From positions 1 to 64,000 of the IMG/VR virus record IMGVR_UViG_3300028829_005098: a stretch of DNA of 64,000 nt. One strand, given 5' to 3'. The notes under the pieces were generated by a model. That model was not told the origin of the DNA and searched no databases. It was given only the letters and a program-made list of their open reading frames with translations. Positions 50,651-59,331 of this stretch are shown here, piece by piece. The translations under genes and the position numbers were made by a program. Positions within the stretch are counted from its first letter, which is position 1; each line of letters starts with the position of its first letter. The DNA comes from a virus.

Positions 50651-53158
50651 TCAGAATCTCATTATACCCATGATTTGGTTAATGGGAGCAAATGTTCCTG
50701 TAAGTTTATATGTTCCACCTTTGTATTGAAATACAACACCTTCTGTTGGTGCGATTGACTTGCTTCCTCCGATAGCATTTAAACGAGCAAGATTTTTATT
50801 TAGTTTCTCCATGTCTTTTTTAAACTTATCAGGAGATTCCACCGAACTTAGTTTCTTGCCTTCAAGTGTTTTAACATGAGCATCAAGTGCTTTTGCTATA
50901 TCATCACTTCCACCAGCCGCAACGAATCCTTTTACGTTCTGAAGAACTTCCGCACCTAATTTCAAAAAGATAAATTGAAATGGCCACATATTTTCTTCAA
51001 ATTGTTTTACTAAATCTTCTTTATCAAATTTATTAACCCATGCTTTTAATTTAGGTTGTTTTTCTAAATCCATACGAATTGTGGTAATTTTATTTGATTT
51101 GTCATTATATGCCCAACGACCTATCAATGCTTCAAATACTTTTGGTGGAAACGTTTCTTTTGATTTATTTTGTTGTTTATTTAATAAATCTCTCCACCAA
51201 GCATCGTGATACTTCATCACTTTATCGTTGTCTTTTAATTTAAATTTCTTTTTTAGTTTATCAAGCATTGCAGAATATTTTGAAAACGAATCACCAAAAC
51301 TTTTACTTTTAGGAAGTTCCACCACAATCGGTGCATTTAATGAATATCTTTTTTGAACATCTGCATTTACTTGCTTTAACATACCTTTAAGCATTCTAGC
51401 AGAGTCTTTTAATTCTGCGGTAATATCGTTTCCATCGGAATCTTCACTTACTGCTTTTCCTGCGGAATTGTATGCCTGTGTTCCGTGAAATACCAACATA
51501 TCTACATTCTGAGGAATAACATTTTGAGTTGCGGGTGTCATTACCTCTATATTCATAAAACGTTCACCTTCTTTGAATACCTTACTTCGTTGTTTTTCAC
51601 TCAACTTGGATATAGCAGATTCTAAATCAGTAACTGCACTCACGAACGCATCACGAATGTTTTCGGGACGATCAGCAAATATACTTTCAAATTCTTTTAC
51701 ATTAGGAGCGGCTGCACCTGCGTTTTTTAAATGCCCTTGATTTCTTGCAGCCACTAATTGTCCATCTTTCCAAGAAAACATTAAATTTTGACCATCTAGT
51801 TTTTCAGTTACTTCTTTTTCAACATTTAATTCACCAGACAACGACCTGCGAATCATTTCTTTTAAATCAGCAAATGTTAAATCCCGATCATCGAAAGGAT
51901 GACTCATATGACCAGCCGCACCTCCTTCTGTTAATAATACTTCGTTGATAGCATGACCTTCTACACCTTTATCTATTTCTTCATCATCTTCTGCTTTGTC
52001 GGTATCTATGGTATTTGTTCCTGATCTTAGATCTTCATCTCCTTGTTCATCTTTCTTACGAATTGATTTTTCAGAACCAAGAAAATCTACAAGTTTATAT
52101 CCTGCAGTTTCTGCAACACCATTTATGAAATTGACCCACTGAGTGTGTGCTGATTGTGATTTCTCAAAATCTATTTGATTCATTGGAGTATTTGCATCTA
52201 TATCTCCTGCAGGATAAAAACTTACCGCAGGAACTGGTCCTGCATATTTTCCCCATTCACGATAATCTGCATTACGACCTAATCCATGTTTTCCTACTAC
52301 ATAGTCAAGTAAATCATAACCTAATTGTTGTGCTCGTTTACTTGTATTTCCTTCGTATGATTGTCCAGGGTAAAACATACTTGGTCCATCGTCAACCATT
52401 GTTTTTCCAAGAGCAGAAATTGAACTTATTTCATTAAGAAGTGTCGGTATACTATTCACGAACTTCTTAAATTTTGGATATTCTTTTAAAAATCCTTCAA
52501 ATATTTCTTCATTTTCAAATAAAGTTGCAAACTTTTTTGTTAGATAGTCATAGATCTTTTCATCATACCAACCAAATAATTCTTTGAATGCTTGTTTTCT
52601 TTGTTCATCGGAATACTTTGGACTTCCAAGCAAGTCACGAATTCTTGTTCCACTTACTTCCCCACCGAGAACTTTAATGCTTACATGAGGAGCAACGATA
52701 AAGTATCCATGTTCTGCATATGGTTTTAATTTACCTTTATTTTTAACATATGACTGATAATAAGCAGGTGAACCATCTGCTTTCGTGGTTTTTAATCTAC
52801 CTGCATCTTTTTCTCCAAATATATAAATAACCGCAGTTGTGTTTGGATCATATTTTTTAAGTATCTCTTCACATACATATGGGTTTTTTACTTGAACTAC
52901 ATTTTTTACTTTGTGCTTTGTCCATATCATTTTCTTTTCTTTAAAGTTCAATGGACTTTTAGAAGAGTCGGTTTTATTGCTAGTTGCTACATATGCTTTA
53001 TCAAATTTTCCGTCCAACCATTTATAGGTTTTATAGTGATGCACACCCGCGGGTTGAAATCTACCTGGATAAATTCCAATTATTTTTCGTATTTTACCTT
53101 CGTTTAGTAGATTGTCTACAAGAAACTCAGATAATTTATCTGTGAAATCATCATTCAT
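50651..53158 (-). CDS. Nucleotidyltransferase / ATP-dependent ligase-like fusion protein
   Basis: 835 residues with two catalytic-type domains. N-terminal: an HxGH-superfamily nucleotidyltransferase like NMN adenylyltransferase (IIGIYPGRFQPAGVHHYKTY at about 25-45; VIYIFGEKDAGRL; GGEVSGTRIRDLL at about 165-176, the ISSTxxR-like motif). The HxGH motif reads GVHH. C-terminal: nucleotidyl-lysine ligase motifs, with motif I EKLDGQN (Lys at 453), motif III FMNIEVMT near 535, and a terminal motif IV/V pair EGVVFQYKGG and YKLTG near 805-820. The middle (about 245-360) is unassigned. The start MNDDFTDKLSEFLVDNLLNE resembles a capsid targeting helix with an L-x-E site, so the enzyme may be packaged. 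Substrates are not known. Confidence 0.75.
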   Translation of the reverse strand: MNDDFTDKLSEFLVDNLLNEGKIRKIIGIYPGRFQPAGVHHYKTYKWLDGKFDKAYVATSNKTDSSKSPLNFKEKKMIWTKHKVKNVVQVKNPYVCEEILKKYDPNTTAVIYIFGEKDAGRLKTTKADGSPAYYQSYVKNKGKLKPYAEHGYFIVAPHVSIKVLGGEVSGTRIRDLLGSPKYSDEQRKQAFKELFGWYDEKIYDYLTKKFATLFENEEIFEGFLKEYPKFKKFVNSIPTLLNEISSISALGKTMVDDGPSMFYPGQSYEGNTSKRAQQLGYDLLDYVVGKHGLGRNADYREWGKYAGPVPAVSFYPAGDIDANTPMNQIDFEKSQSAHTQWVNFINGVAETAGYKLVDFLGSEKSIRKKDEQGDEDLRSGTNTIDTDKAEDDEEIDKGVEGHAINEVLLTEGGAAGHMSHPFDDRDLTFADLKEMIRRSLSGELNVEKEVTEKLDGQNLMFSWKDGQLVAARNQGHLKNAGAAAPNVKEFESIFADRPENIRDAFVSAVTDLESAISKLSEKQRSKVFKEGERFMNIEVMTPATQNVIPQNVDMLVFHGTQAYNSAGKAVSEDSDGNDITAELKDSARMLKGMLKQVNADVQKRYSLNAPIVVELPKSKSFGDSFSKYSAMLDKLKKKFKLKDNDKVMKYHDAWWRDLLNKQQNKSKETFPPKVFEALIGRWAYNDKSNKITTIRMDLEKQPKLKAWVNKFDKEDLVKQFEENMWPFQFIFLKLGAEVLQNVKGFVAAGGSDDIAKALDAHVKTLEGKKLSSVESPDKFKKDMEKLNKNLARLNAIGGSKSIAPTEGVVFQYKGGTYKLTGTFAPINQIMGIMRF

Positions 53159-53673
53159 TTAGATTTCAAAACTTCAGATAAAATTGTTCTTATTTGTACT
53201 CGTAGCTTTTCTTCGTAAACTTTTCTTTCTACAAACTTATTGAATTCACCCTTTGACATATCAGATACATAATCTGCCATATCCTCAAATCCTTTTCGTT
53301 CTAACCAAGAAATAACTTTATCTTTTGCTTTTAATACACTTGAATGTAATCCTGACATAAAACTTATTGCTTTTTTATATTCTGGACTCGTTAACTTTAT
53401 TTCATTTACTTCTTTCATTTTTGTTTCCTCATATAGTGACATATAAAAATCTTCGTCAGAACTTGCGGATTGAAAATCACGATATGCTTGTTCTGCTTCT
53501 TTTCCCACGAGTATTACTTTGCCCCTTGGGAAGTATAATATTTCATCTCCTTTTTTAAATTTCACTCCTCCTTTTCTTAGTCTTCTTTGTACAGGTAATC
53601 TTTGTTCACCAGAAACTCCGTCATATTTTGACTTCATCCAAACTGGATCATCTTTATATCTTGCTTCGTTCAT
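53155..53673 (-). CDS. Small hypothetical protein with helical C-terminus
   Basis: 172 residues from the ATG at 53673 (MNEARYKDDPVWMKSKYDGV); a TTG seven codons earlier is less likely. QRRLRKGGVKFKKGDEILYF, then PRGKVILVGKEAEQAYRDFQ, looks like a small beta barrel. The C-terminus (YEEKLRVQIRTILSEVLKSK) resembles the amphipathic helices found at the N-termini of head-region proteins here. It overlaps the ligase fusion gene by 4 bases. Confidence 0.55.
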   Translation of the reverse strand: MNEARYKDDPVWMKSKYDGVSGEQRLPVQRRLRKGGVKFKKGDEILYFPRGKVILVGKEAEQAYRDFQSASSDEDFYMSLYEETKMKEVNEIKLTSPEYKKAISFMSGLHSSVLKAKDKVISWLERKGFEDMADYVSDMSKGEFNKFVERKVYEEKLRVQIRTILSEVLKSK

Positions 53674-53674
53674 A

Positions 53675-54028
53675 TCAGTCTTCAAAGTATTCAATTACTT
53701 TTCCTGTTTTAATATTATTTTTGCAGGCTTTTCGTTTATCACGATGTAGATGTGGTGCTTTATCAAGATACTCTGTGGTACAATGAAATATATAACCATC
53801 CACCACAGGACCTTCTGTTGTTTCTCCTTCACTATATACTCCGATAAATTTAAAGTCATCTTTTTCTTTTTTAACAAATTTGCTTGCAAGAGACTTTGCC
53901 CAATTTTCATTTCCTGCTTTTTTTGAAGAATAACTATATCTAGAATGATTTGGTGCTAGTTCAAGTCTCCAAGTTTCTCCAAGTTTTTCTTCTTGAATTA
54001 ATTCATCTAATATTTTTTCAAAATTCAT
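53675..54028 (-). CDS. Small hypothetical protein
   Basis: 117 residues. It starts MNFEKILDELIQEEKLGETW, a short acidic helix ending in L-x-E, followed by LELAPNHSRYSYSSKKAGNE and KFIGVYSEGETTEGPVVDGY. No family is recognised. It overlaps the kinase gene by 4 bases and ends a base before the next ATG. Confidence 0.55.
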   Translation of the reverse strand: MNFEKILDELIQEEKLGETWRLELAPNHSRYSYSSKKAGNENWAKSLASKFVKKEKDDFKFIGVYSEGETTEGPVVDGYIFHCTTEYLDKAPHLHRDKRKACKNNIKTGKVIEYFED

Positions 54029-55068
54029 TTTTCACCCTTAAACTTTAATGAACGAATTTGGTGAAAGTATTTTACGATCTGATTCCTTGATAAATTCAGA
54101 CTTTCTACCAATCTCGATAATACCGCAAGATTTCTTCGTTCGTTTAATTTAAATTTTCTAATTACATAAATAGACCTACTCAAATGTCTTTCTAAATCCA
54201 TAGGAAGAACGACATCTTCCATAGAAACTATATCTAATTCCTCATTCACACGATTTCGTTTATCACCACTCTTAGTCATTTTATCATGTGCCATCATCAT
54301 TTGTATCCACTTTTTACCAATTGGATTTCGTATGGGTTTTGCAACAAATCGTGCAGTTGCTTTTAAAACGTGTGGAACTAAATCTAGTCTTCCTGGTTTC
54401 TTTTTACTACGAGTATCTTCAGAGTTATCTACAATAACAAAGTTTTTTCCAAATGAACCTTGAAACTTACCAAGATTTTTTTGTACATCGGTCCAAATAT
54501 CTTTTACTATTTTTCTTGGAAGTTTTCTTTTACGCATTGCGTTTCTTTGTTGTGCAACTTCAAGTGTTGTGTTAACAAACACCATATAACAATCGTATCC
54601 AAGTTTTTCTAGTTCTTTCTTTTGCTTAGATATTTTGTTATAGTTATCACCAGTTCCATCAACAATAACACCAAGACGATTATTTTTAAACATTTCAAAT
54701 TGTCTTAACATAATTTTCTTTGCACGGGAACGAATACTATTTGGATCACCACTTGTCACTTTGCTAAATGTTTCATCGTCCATTTTGGATAAATTTAAAT
54801 CGTATCCTGCTTTCTTTAGAAGTATTTCAAACGCAGGATCACTATTAACTATCTTTAACCCACTTGGAGACAAATTAGTTGCTTCGGGTGGAAAATCAAA
54901 TATTGTATCAACGGTAGCAGATTTACCAGATCCAGGACCTCCCGCTAAAAATACTGCTTTTAGAATACCAGGATCATACACACCCTCTACAAGTGTAAAA
55001 TATCCTTTACGCAATCCTGCTTTAATCAGGGTTTCTTTGACTTCTTGGTTTTTTTCGGAATCTTCCAT
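54025..55068 (-). CDS. P-loop kinase, zeta-toxin / polynucleotide kinase-like
   Basis: 347 residues. Walker A AVFLAGGPGSGKSATVDTIF at about 35-54; KIVNSDPAFEILLKKAG follows as in zeta-type kinases; GVIVDGTGDNYNKISKQKKE near 135 is the Walker B/lid region; MVFVNTTLEVAQQRNAMRKR near 162 carries the arginine lid. These features place it among small-molecule or polynucleotide kinases of the zeta-toxin/PNK group; the substrate cannot be told. The N-terminus ends TLVEGVYDPG, with an L-x-E site. It begins the unit with the nucleotidyltransferase/ligase fusion and may work with it in end repair or nucleotide metabolism. Confidence 0.75.
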   Translation of the reverse strand: MEDSEKNQEVKETLIKAGLRKGYFTLVEGVYDPGILKAVFLAGGPGSGKSATVDTIFDFPPEATNLSPSGLKIVNSDPAFEILLKKAGYDLNLSKMDDETFSKVTSGDPNSIRSRAKKIMLRQFEMFKNNRLGVIVDGTGDNYNKISKQKKELEKLGYDCYMVFVNTTLEVAQQRNAMRKRKLPRKIVKDIWTDVQKNLGKFQGSFGKNFVIVDNSEDTRSKKKPGRLDLVPHVLKATARFVAKPIRNPIGKKWIQMMMAHDKMTKSGDKRNRVNEELDIVSMEDVVLPMDLERHLSRSIYVIRKFKLNERRNLAVLSRLVESLNLSRNQIVKYFHQIRSLKFKGEK

Positions 55069-55088
55069 AAATACAATTCAGGTACATA

Positions 55089-55096
55089 ATAAATAT
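55089..55096 (-). promoter_or_regulatory. ATATTTAT promoter-like motif before the kinase-ligase-terminase unit
   Basis: Coding-strand GATATATATTTATTATG, 20 bases before the kinase ATG, just past the end of the gp46-like gene. Confidence 0.45.
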
Positions 55097-55111
55097 ATAT
55101 CTAAATATGTT

Positions 55112-57712
55112 TTATACTCCGTATTTTATCTTACTAAAAGAACCTTCTTTTTGAATTTCTATAATCTCGTCCACCATATCTCTCATTACATCCAAATGAC
55201 TGATGACCATTATGAACTCAAACTGCCCCTTTAAATAGGTAAACAGATTAAATACACTACTTATGTTGTCTCCATCCAAAGAACCCCACCCTTCGTCAAT
55301 AACAAGGAAATTAGAACGTGGCAAACTACTTACATTAATAAGTGCTACTCGCATTGCGATACTGCTAATGAAACGTTCCATGCCACTACACATTTCAAGT
55401 GGCCAATGACGATCTTCATATGTAATCTTTGAGTAAATATGCTTTCCGTCCATCTCAAGTTGCATACCAAAGTCAACAATTTGAGAAAGAATATTATTAA
55501 CTTCACTTTCAATGCTTGGAATTGTTTTGGAAATAAGTTCATATGAAATACCATCTCGTTTTACTGCATCAAGATATAGTTCGTATCCTCGTTTCTTTCT
55601 TTCATACCCCTTTGCCTCTTCAATAGATTCTAAAACATCTTTATGTTCTTTTTCTACAATTTTAACTTCACCAAACAAACCTTGTAATTTCATTGTTTCG
55701 TTTGATACTATTTCGTCTACTTTTTTTAATTTTTCTTTTACTAAATCTGCATCTACTTGTAGTTTTTTATTGAATAGAATAATATCTTTACACTCATAAT
55801 ATTCTTCAATGCTTTTATCGTTTAATAGTATATCTTTTTCAAGTGACTCAAGTATACTTGAAAGTGCAAGAATTTTAGAATCTACGTCACTTATTTCATA
55901 CGACATTTGATTTAGTTTGGTTCTATCTTCAATTAGTTTTTTATGTTGTTCTTCTATATCACCAAATTTATCTAATGTTTTAGTAAGTTCAGTTTTAGTC
56001 TTAACTAGTTCATCGGCATCTGCTTTATCTTTATCAAGTTCTTTTTTAGTAATAGCCGCACTATCAATCAAATTCTTGGAATTCTTTACACAAAACTCAC
56101 ACTTAGGATCATATTCATGACTATCATAGTGTTTAAGTTTATCTAATTTAGCATTAACAGATGTTCTTAAAACTGCTAAGTCTTTATCTACTGACATTAG
56201 TTCTTCTTTTATTTTTAATGACTCGATAAAATTATCTTCTATATGTTTTCTTTTGCCCAACGACTTGGTTAGTTCAGACTTTTCGTTTGCTAATTGTTTT
56301 TTTCTGTCGGATTCTTTTTTTCTATTATCGTTTGCTATTTCAAGTCTATCTCTTAAATTTCTTTTATTATACTCAAGTTTATCTATATCTACATTTTCTT
56401 CATCAAACGAACAATTTTTAAATTGAGAATTAATTTCAGCAAGACTATTATTTAATATTTTTTGTTCAGCAAGTGCTATATCAGTTTTTTCGTTTTGTTC
56501 GTTATATCTTAAATTAACATCGTTAAGTTTTTCTTGTACATTCAATAAAAGTTCATCGAAGTTTTCACGATTAAATCTTTTAAGTAAAGCATTTATTTCT
56601 TTTATATCTTCAGATGCAGTTGAATGCAAATTATCAAATACATCAATACCCATAAATTGTGCAAGTAAATCTTTACGTTCACTTTGACTTTTATCTATAA
56701 AGATTGCATTGTTGTTTTGCAAACTTAATGCAGTTAAAACAAAATCTTCATACGAACCCACATGATCACGAATATTTGCATTTGTACCTGTTCGTTGTTC
56801 TCCGTTCAAAGATACTTTTTGTCCAGTAGAATCGTTTTTCCAAAAATCTACTACCACAGTAACATCTCCATTCTTTTTAGTAGAAGCATTTCTTTCAATA
56901 AAGTAATCTACACCAGAAATCTCAAAGTTTAACTTACAATAAAAACTATCAGTCTGTGTATTTAGTACATGGGCAGCCTTGAATGCTCTGTCACACTTAT
57001 CATATAAACAAAAACTTAATGCACTCATTACACTACTTTTACCACTTGCATTTGAGGCAAATAAACCCATAACACTTTTCATATTTGAAAAGTCTACAAT
57101 GTTTGAGTCTCCGTAACTAAACATATTGCCGAATTCAAACTTTTTAGGTTTCCATATGCAATTTCTAAGAATTTCCTTTACAACAAGTTTATCATTTATT
57201 TCTTTGTTGATATCGAGTGCAGTTTTGATTTGTTCATCATCTACTACGAAATTTCTTCTAAGATAATCTTCTATTAAATCATTTTGAACATGAACCTTTG
57301 TAATATCACCAAAGTCAAATTTATTATCACGATCAAACTTTTTTGCTTCAGAAATAGCATCACACCTTGTTACATTTAAATCAGATATACTAGTTTTCTT
57401 ACGAATCTCCGCAAGAATTTCTTTAGTTTCAGTTGCAGTTGTGTTATATACTTTTACACGAAGTCTTGCCTTTTTTGGCAATTGACTTAAATCACTTACA
57501 CATTTACCATCACGAACCTCTACCGTATAATAACCATAATCGTTATGCACTTCGTGGTGTGTGTGTTTTCTATTTTTAATATCCCAAAAAACATAACCAT
57601 GACCCTTTGGTTTTTCTCCATGATTTTGTTGAATCATGCTACCCGAGTATACCACAACAGGTTTCTCACCGTTGTGTCTTTTTATTTTTACATATGTTTT
57701 TGGTTCATCCAT
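55112..57712 (-). CDS. gp46-like (Rad50/SbcC) ATPase with the gp47 C-terminal domain fused to its N-terminus
   Basis: 866 residues. Residues 1-150 are not Rad50 but the C-terminal capping domain of Mre11/gp47: PVVVYSGSMIQQNHGEKPKG, GYVFWDIKNRKHTHHEV, LPKKARLRVKVYNTT. The ATPase starts near 195 (WKPKKFEFGNMFSYGDSNIV) with Walker A FASNASGKSSVMS at about 219-228, a Q-loop (SLQNNNAIFIDKSQSERKDL), a coiled coil with zinc hook CEFC near 537, signature CSGMERFISSIAMRV and Walker B FLVIDEGWGSLDG near 802. It needs the phosphoesterase encoded two genes upstream. The ATG overlaps the end of the glycosyltransferase-like gene and has no clear Shine-Dalgarno sequence, so translation is probably coupled. 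Confidence 0.9.
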   Translation of the reverse strand: MDEPKTYVKIKRHNGEKPVVVYSGSMIQQNHGEKPKGHGYVFWDIKNRKHTHHEVHNDYGYYTVEVRDGKCVSDLSQLPKKARLRVKVYNTTATETKEILAEIRKKTSISDLNVTRCDAISEAKKFDRDNKFDFGDITKVHVQNDLIEDYLRRNFVVDDEQIKTALDINKEINDKLVVKEILRNCIWKPKKFEFGNMFSYGDSNIVDFSNMKSVMGLFASNASGKSSVMSALSFCLYDKCDRAFKAAHVLNTQTDSFYCKLNFEISGVDYFIERNASTKKNGDVTVVVDFWKNDSTGQKVSLNGEQRTGTNANIRDHVGSYEDFVLTALSLQNNNAIFIDKSQSERKDLLAQFMGIDVFDNLHSTASEDIKEINALLKRFNRENFDELLLNVQEKLNDVNLRYNEQNEKTDIALAEQKILNNSLAEINSQFKNCSFDEENVDIDKLEYNKRNLRDRLEIANDNRKKESDRKKQLANEKSELTKSLGKRKHIEDNFIESLKIKEELMSVDKDLAVLRTSVNAKLDKLKHYDSHEYDPKCEFCVKNSKNLIDSAAITKKELDKDKADADELVKTKTELTKTLDKFGDIEEQHKKLIEDRTKLNQMSYEISDVDSKILALSSILESLEKDILLNDKSIEEYYECKDIILFNKKLQVDADLVKEKLKKVDEIVSNETMKLQGLFGEVKIVEKEHKDVLESIEEAKGYERKKRGYELYLDAVKRDGISYELISKTIPSIESEVNNILSQIVDFGMQLEMDGKHIYSKITYEDRHWPLEMCSGMERFISSIAMRVALINVSSLPRSNFLVIDEGWGSLDGDNISSVFNLFTYLKGQFEFIMVISHLDVMRDMVDEIIEIQKEGSFSKIKYGV

Positions 57713-58634
57713 TGGTTATAATATTTAAAATTTCTTCTCCTAATTCTGAATCAGTTAAGTAAGGACTTAAGTGATGGTGACCTTGGAGTGGGAAATAGCA
57801 ACATGGTCCTAAAAAAGGAGAACGATTCTCAGTTACATCGACGTTCTTACGATGTTGTTGCCAATGAATACCTTTTGGTCCGAACATTTGGTGTATGTAA
57901 TCAGTAGATATAATAGTTGGTACTCTAAGTGCAGATGATATATTTGTAATACATCCCTCTGCACCAATTACATAATTGCAATTTTTAATCAACGATGCAG
58001 TGAATGTAAATTTGCTTGTGGAATTTATTGTAGGAAATCGTTTAGATATTTTATCTTCAAGACCAAGTGCAAATAAAATTATCTTAGGGTGCGTTTCCAA
58101 ACAATTAATTATTTCAAATGTATCTCTTTTTCCAGAACCATATCCATTTCCTGTTTCACCACCCTCCGCACGATTATATTCTTCTTCTGTAAAAAGAAAA
58201 CTTTTATTGTGCCAATCCATTTGGTATCCAACTTTGATAACATCAGTTTGCCAATGATTTATAGCAACAAGCTCTTCCATACTTTTACTTACACCATAAT
58301 CAAGTGCAGAAGAAGTAAAAATTTCAAAGGTATCGTCGAAAGCTTTTATATCACACATTCGTTGAAACTGAGATACTGCCGATTCGTATGGATTTAAGGT
58401 AGCACCATCTTCTATTAAATTGTATACATGAGAATAATCGTTTCTTGAATCTTTGAAATGTACTCTATTGATATAAGGATTATTATTTAGCAATTCTATT
58501 GGTTGTAGATAATCAATATCATAATCAACTTCACAATCTATATGTTCTTCTTTTAATTTTTTTGCTACACTACTTGCAAACAGAATATCACCAATATGAA
58601 TGTTTCTACACTTAATTAAAAATCTTTTAATCAT
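57705..58634 (-). CDS. Glycosyltransferase-like protein (GT9/heptosyltransferase type) inserted in the gp47 locus
   Basis: 309 residues from the ATG at 58634, which has GGGAGG 6 bases upstream. The N-terminus IKRFLIKCRNIHIGDILFAS followed by SVAKKLKEEHIDCEVDYDID is the start of a GT-B fold glycosyltransferase like LPS heptosyltransferases. FTASLIKNCNYVIGAEGCIT, then NISSALRVPTIIS, is the donor-binding half. The end has GPCCYFPLQGHHHLSPYL. It overlaps the gp47 phosphoesterase part by 8 bases and the gp46 fusion by 8 bases. It separates two pieces of what is normally one gp47 protein and is thus a likely insertion. Acceptor and donor are unknown. Confidence 0.72.
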   Translation of the reverse strand: MIKRFLIKCRNIHIGDILFASSVAKKLKEEHIDCEVDYDIDYLQPIELLNNNPYINRVHFKDSRNDYSHVYNLIEDGATLNPYESAVSQFQRMCDIKAFDDTFEIFTSSALDYGVSKSMEELVAINHWQTDVIKVGYQMDWHNKSFLFTEEEYNRAEGGETGNGYGSGKRDTFEIINCLETHPKIILFALGLEDKISKRFPTINSTSKFTFTASLIKNCNYVIGAEGCITNISSALRVPTIISTDYIHQMFGPKGIHWQQHRKNVDVTENRSPFLGPCCYFPLQGHHHLSPYLTDSELGEEILNIITNG

Positions 58635-59331
58635 TACAAACCTCCCATCCATCGAGTTTATATTTCTCTAGTGTGTTTTCCGACACAAATCTATGCTCAG
58701 TTTTGTATTCCTGTAATACTTGGTATTTGTGAATATCTCCGAGCATTACAATATCATATCCATTGAATTGTGGTAATTCAACATCACCACCCATAACAAC
58801 ATACCCAACATCAGTCATACTTCGTTTTACTGCTCCGTGGTAAACTGCTATTTTAGTTGTTATACTCTCATCTGTAATATCAGAACCCACTATATAATTT
58901 TGTGGATCATCAAATATTCCAAATACACTAATTGCTATATCACCGATTTTATATACACCTGTATCTCTTAAATAATACAGATTAGGTTGGTCCATCATTC
59001 CAACTATGGGTGATAGAACATCCAACCTATCTGGATTATTTAGATTGCAATCATGATTGCCTGCTATAACTACAGTGGGGTGTAGTTTAGCACATTCTGA
59101 TAAAAAAGTTGCTATTTGTTTTATGAGTTCTGGACTCATTTCTGTTTTAGCATGAGCAATATCTCCACCAATAAAAATTAAGCAGTTATCGTAATTGTCT
59201 TCTTTAACTTGATTGTAAAAGTTTTCAAATACACCTGTATACTCGGAATGCCTTTTGATATTTCTAATATGAATATCTGCTAAATGGTAAACTTTATCAA
59301 TATTTTTTATCTGTGAATCTAACTCAAGCAT
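58627..59331 (-). CDS. gp47-like (Mre11/SbcD) phosphoesterase domain, split from its C-terminal part
   Basis: 234 residues. All metal-binding motifs of the Mre11 nuclease are present: HLADIHIRN (Asp19, His21), FIGGDIAHAK (about 56), VIAGNHDCNL (about 95), AVYHGAV (about 170) and MLGDIHKYQVLQEY (about 207). T4 gp47 has 339 residues and continues after this point into a capping domain; here the protein ends in KTEHRFVSENTLEKYKLDG and WEVCND, and the missing capping domain is at the N-terminus of the gp46-like protein. The nuclease site itself looks intact. It overlaps the primase gene by 13 bases. Confidence 0.9.
   Translation of the reverse strand: MLELDSQIKNIDKVYHLADIHIRNIKRHSEYTGVFENFYNQVKEDNYDNCLIFIGGDIAHAKTEMSPELIKQIATFLSECAKLHPTVVIAGNHDCNLNNPDRLDVLSPIVGMMDQPNLYYLRDTGVYKIGDIAISVFGIFDDPQNYIVGSDITDESITTKIAVYHGAVKRSMTDVGYVVMGGDVELPQFNGYDIVMLGDIHKYQVLQEYKTEHRFVSENTLEKYKLDGWEVCND

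Noticed and set aside
54025-55068. Zeta toxin as part of a toxin-antitoxin pair
   Set aside because: The kinase has the zeta-type P-loop features, but the neighbouring small genes do not resemble epsilon antitoxin, and the operon leads to virion and packaging genes. A metabolic or end-repair kinase is more likely.
57705-58634. Homing endonuclease or intein as cause of the gp47 split
   Set aside because: The intervening protein has a GT-B glycosyltransferase look and no HNH, GIY-YIG, LAGLIDADG or intein splice residues. Both overlaps are ordinary translational coupling, and no intron ends were recognised.
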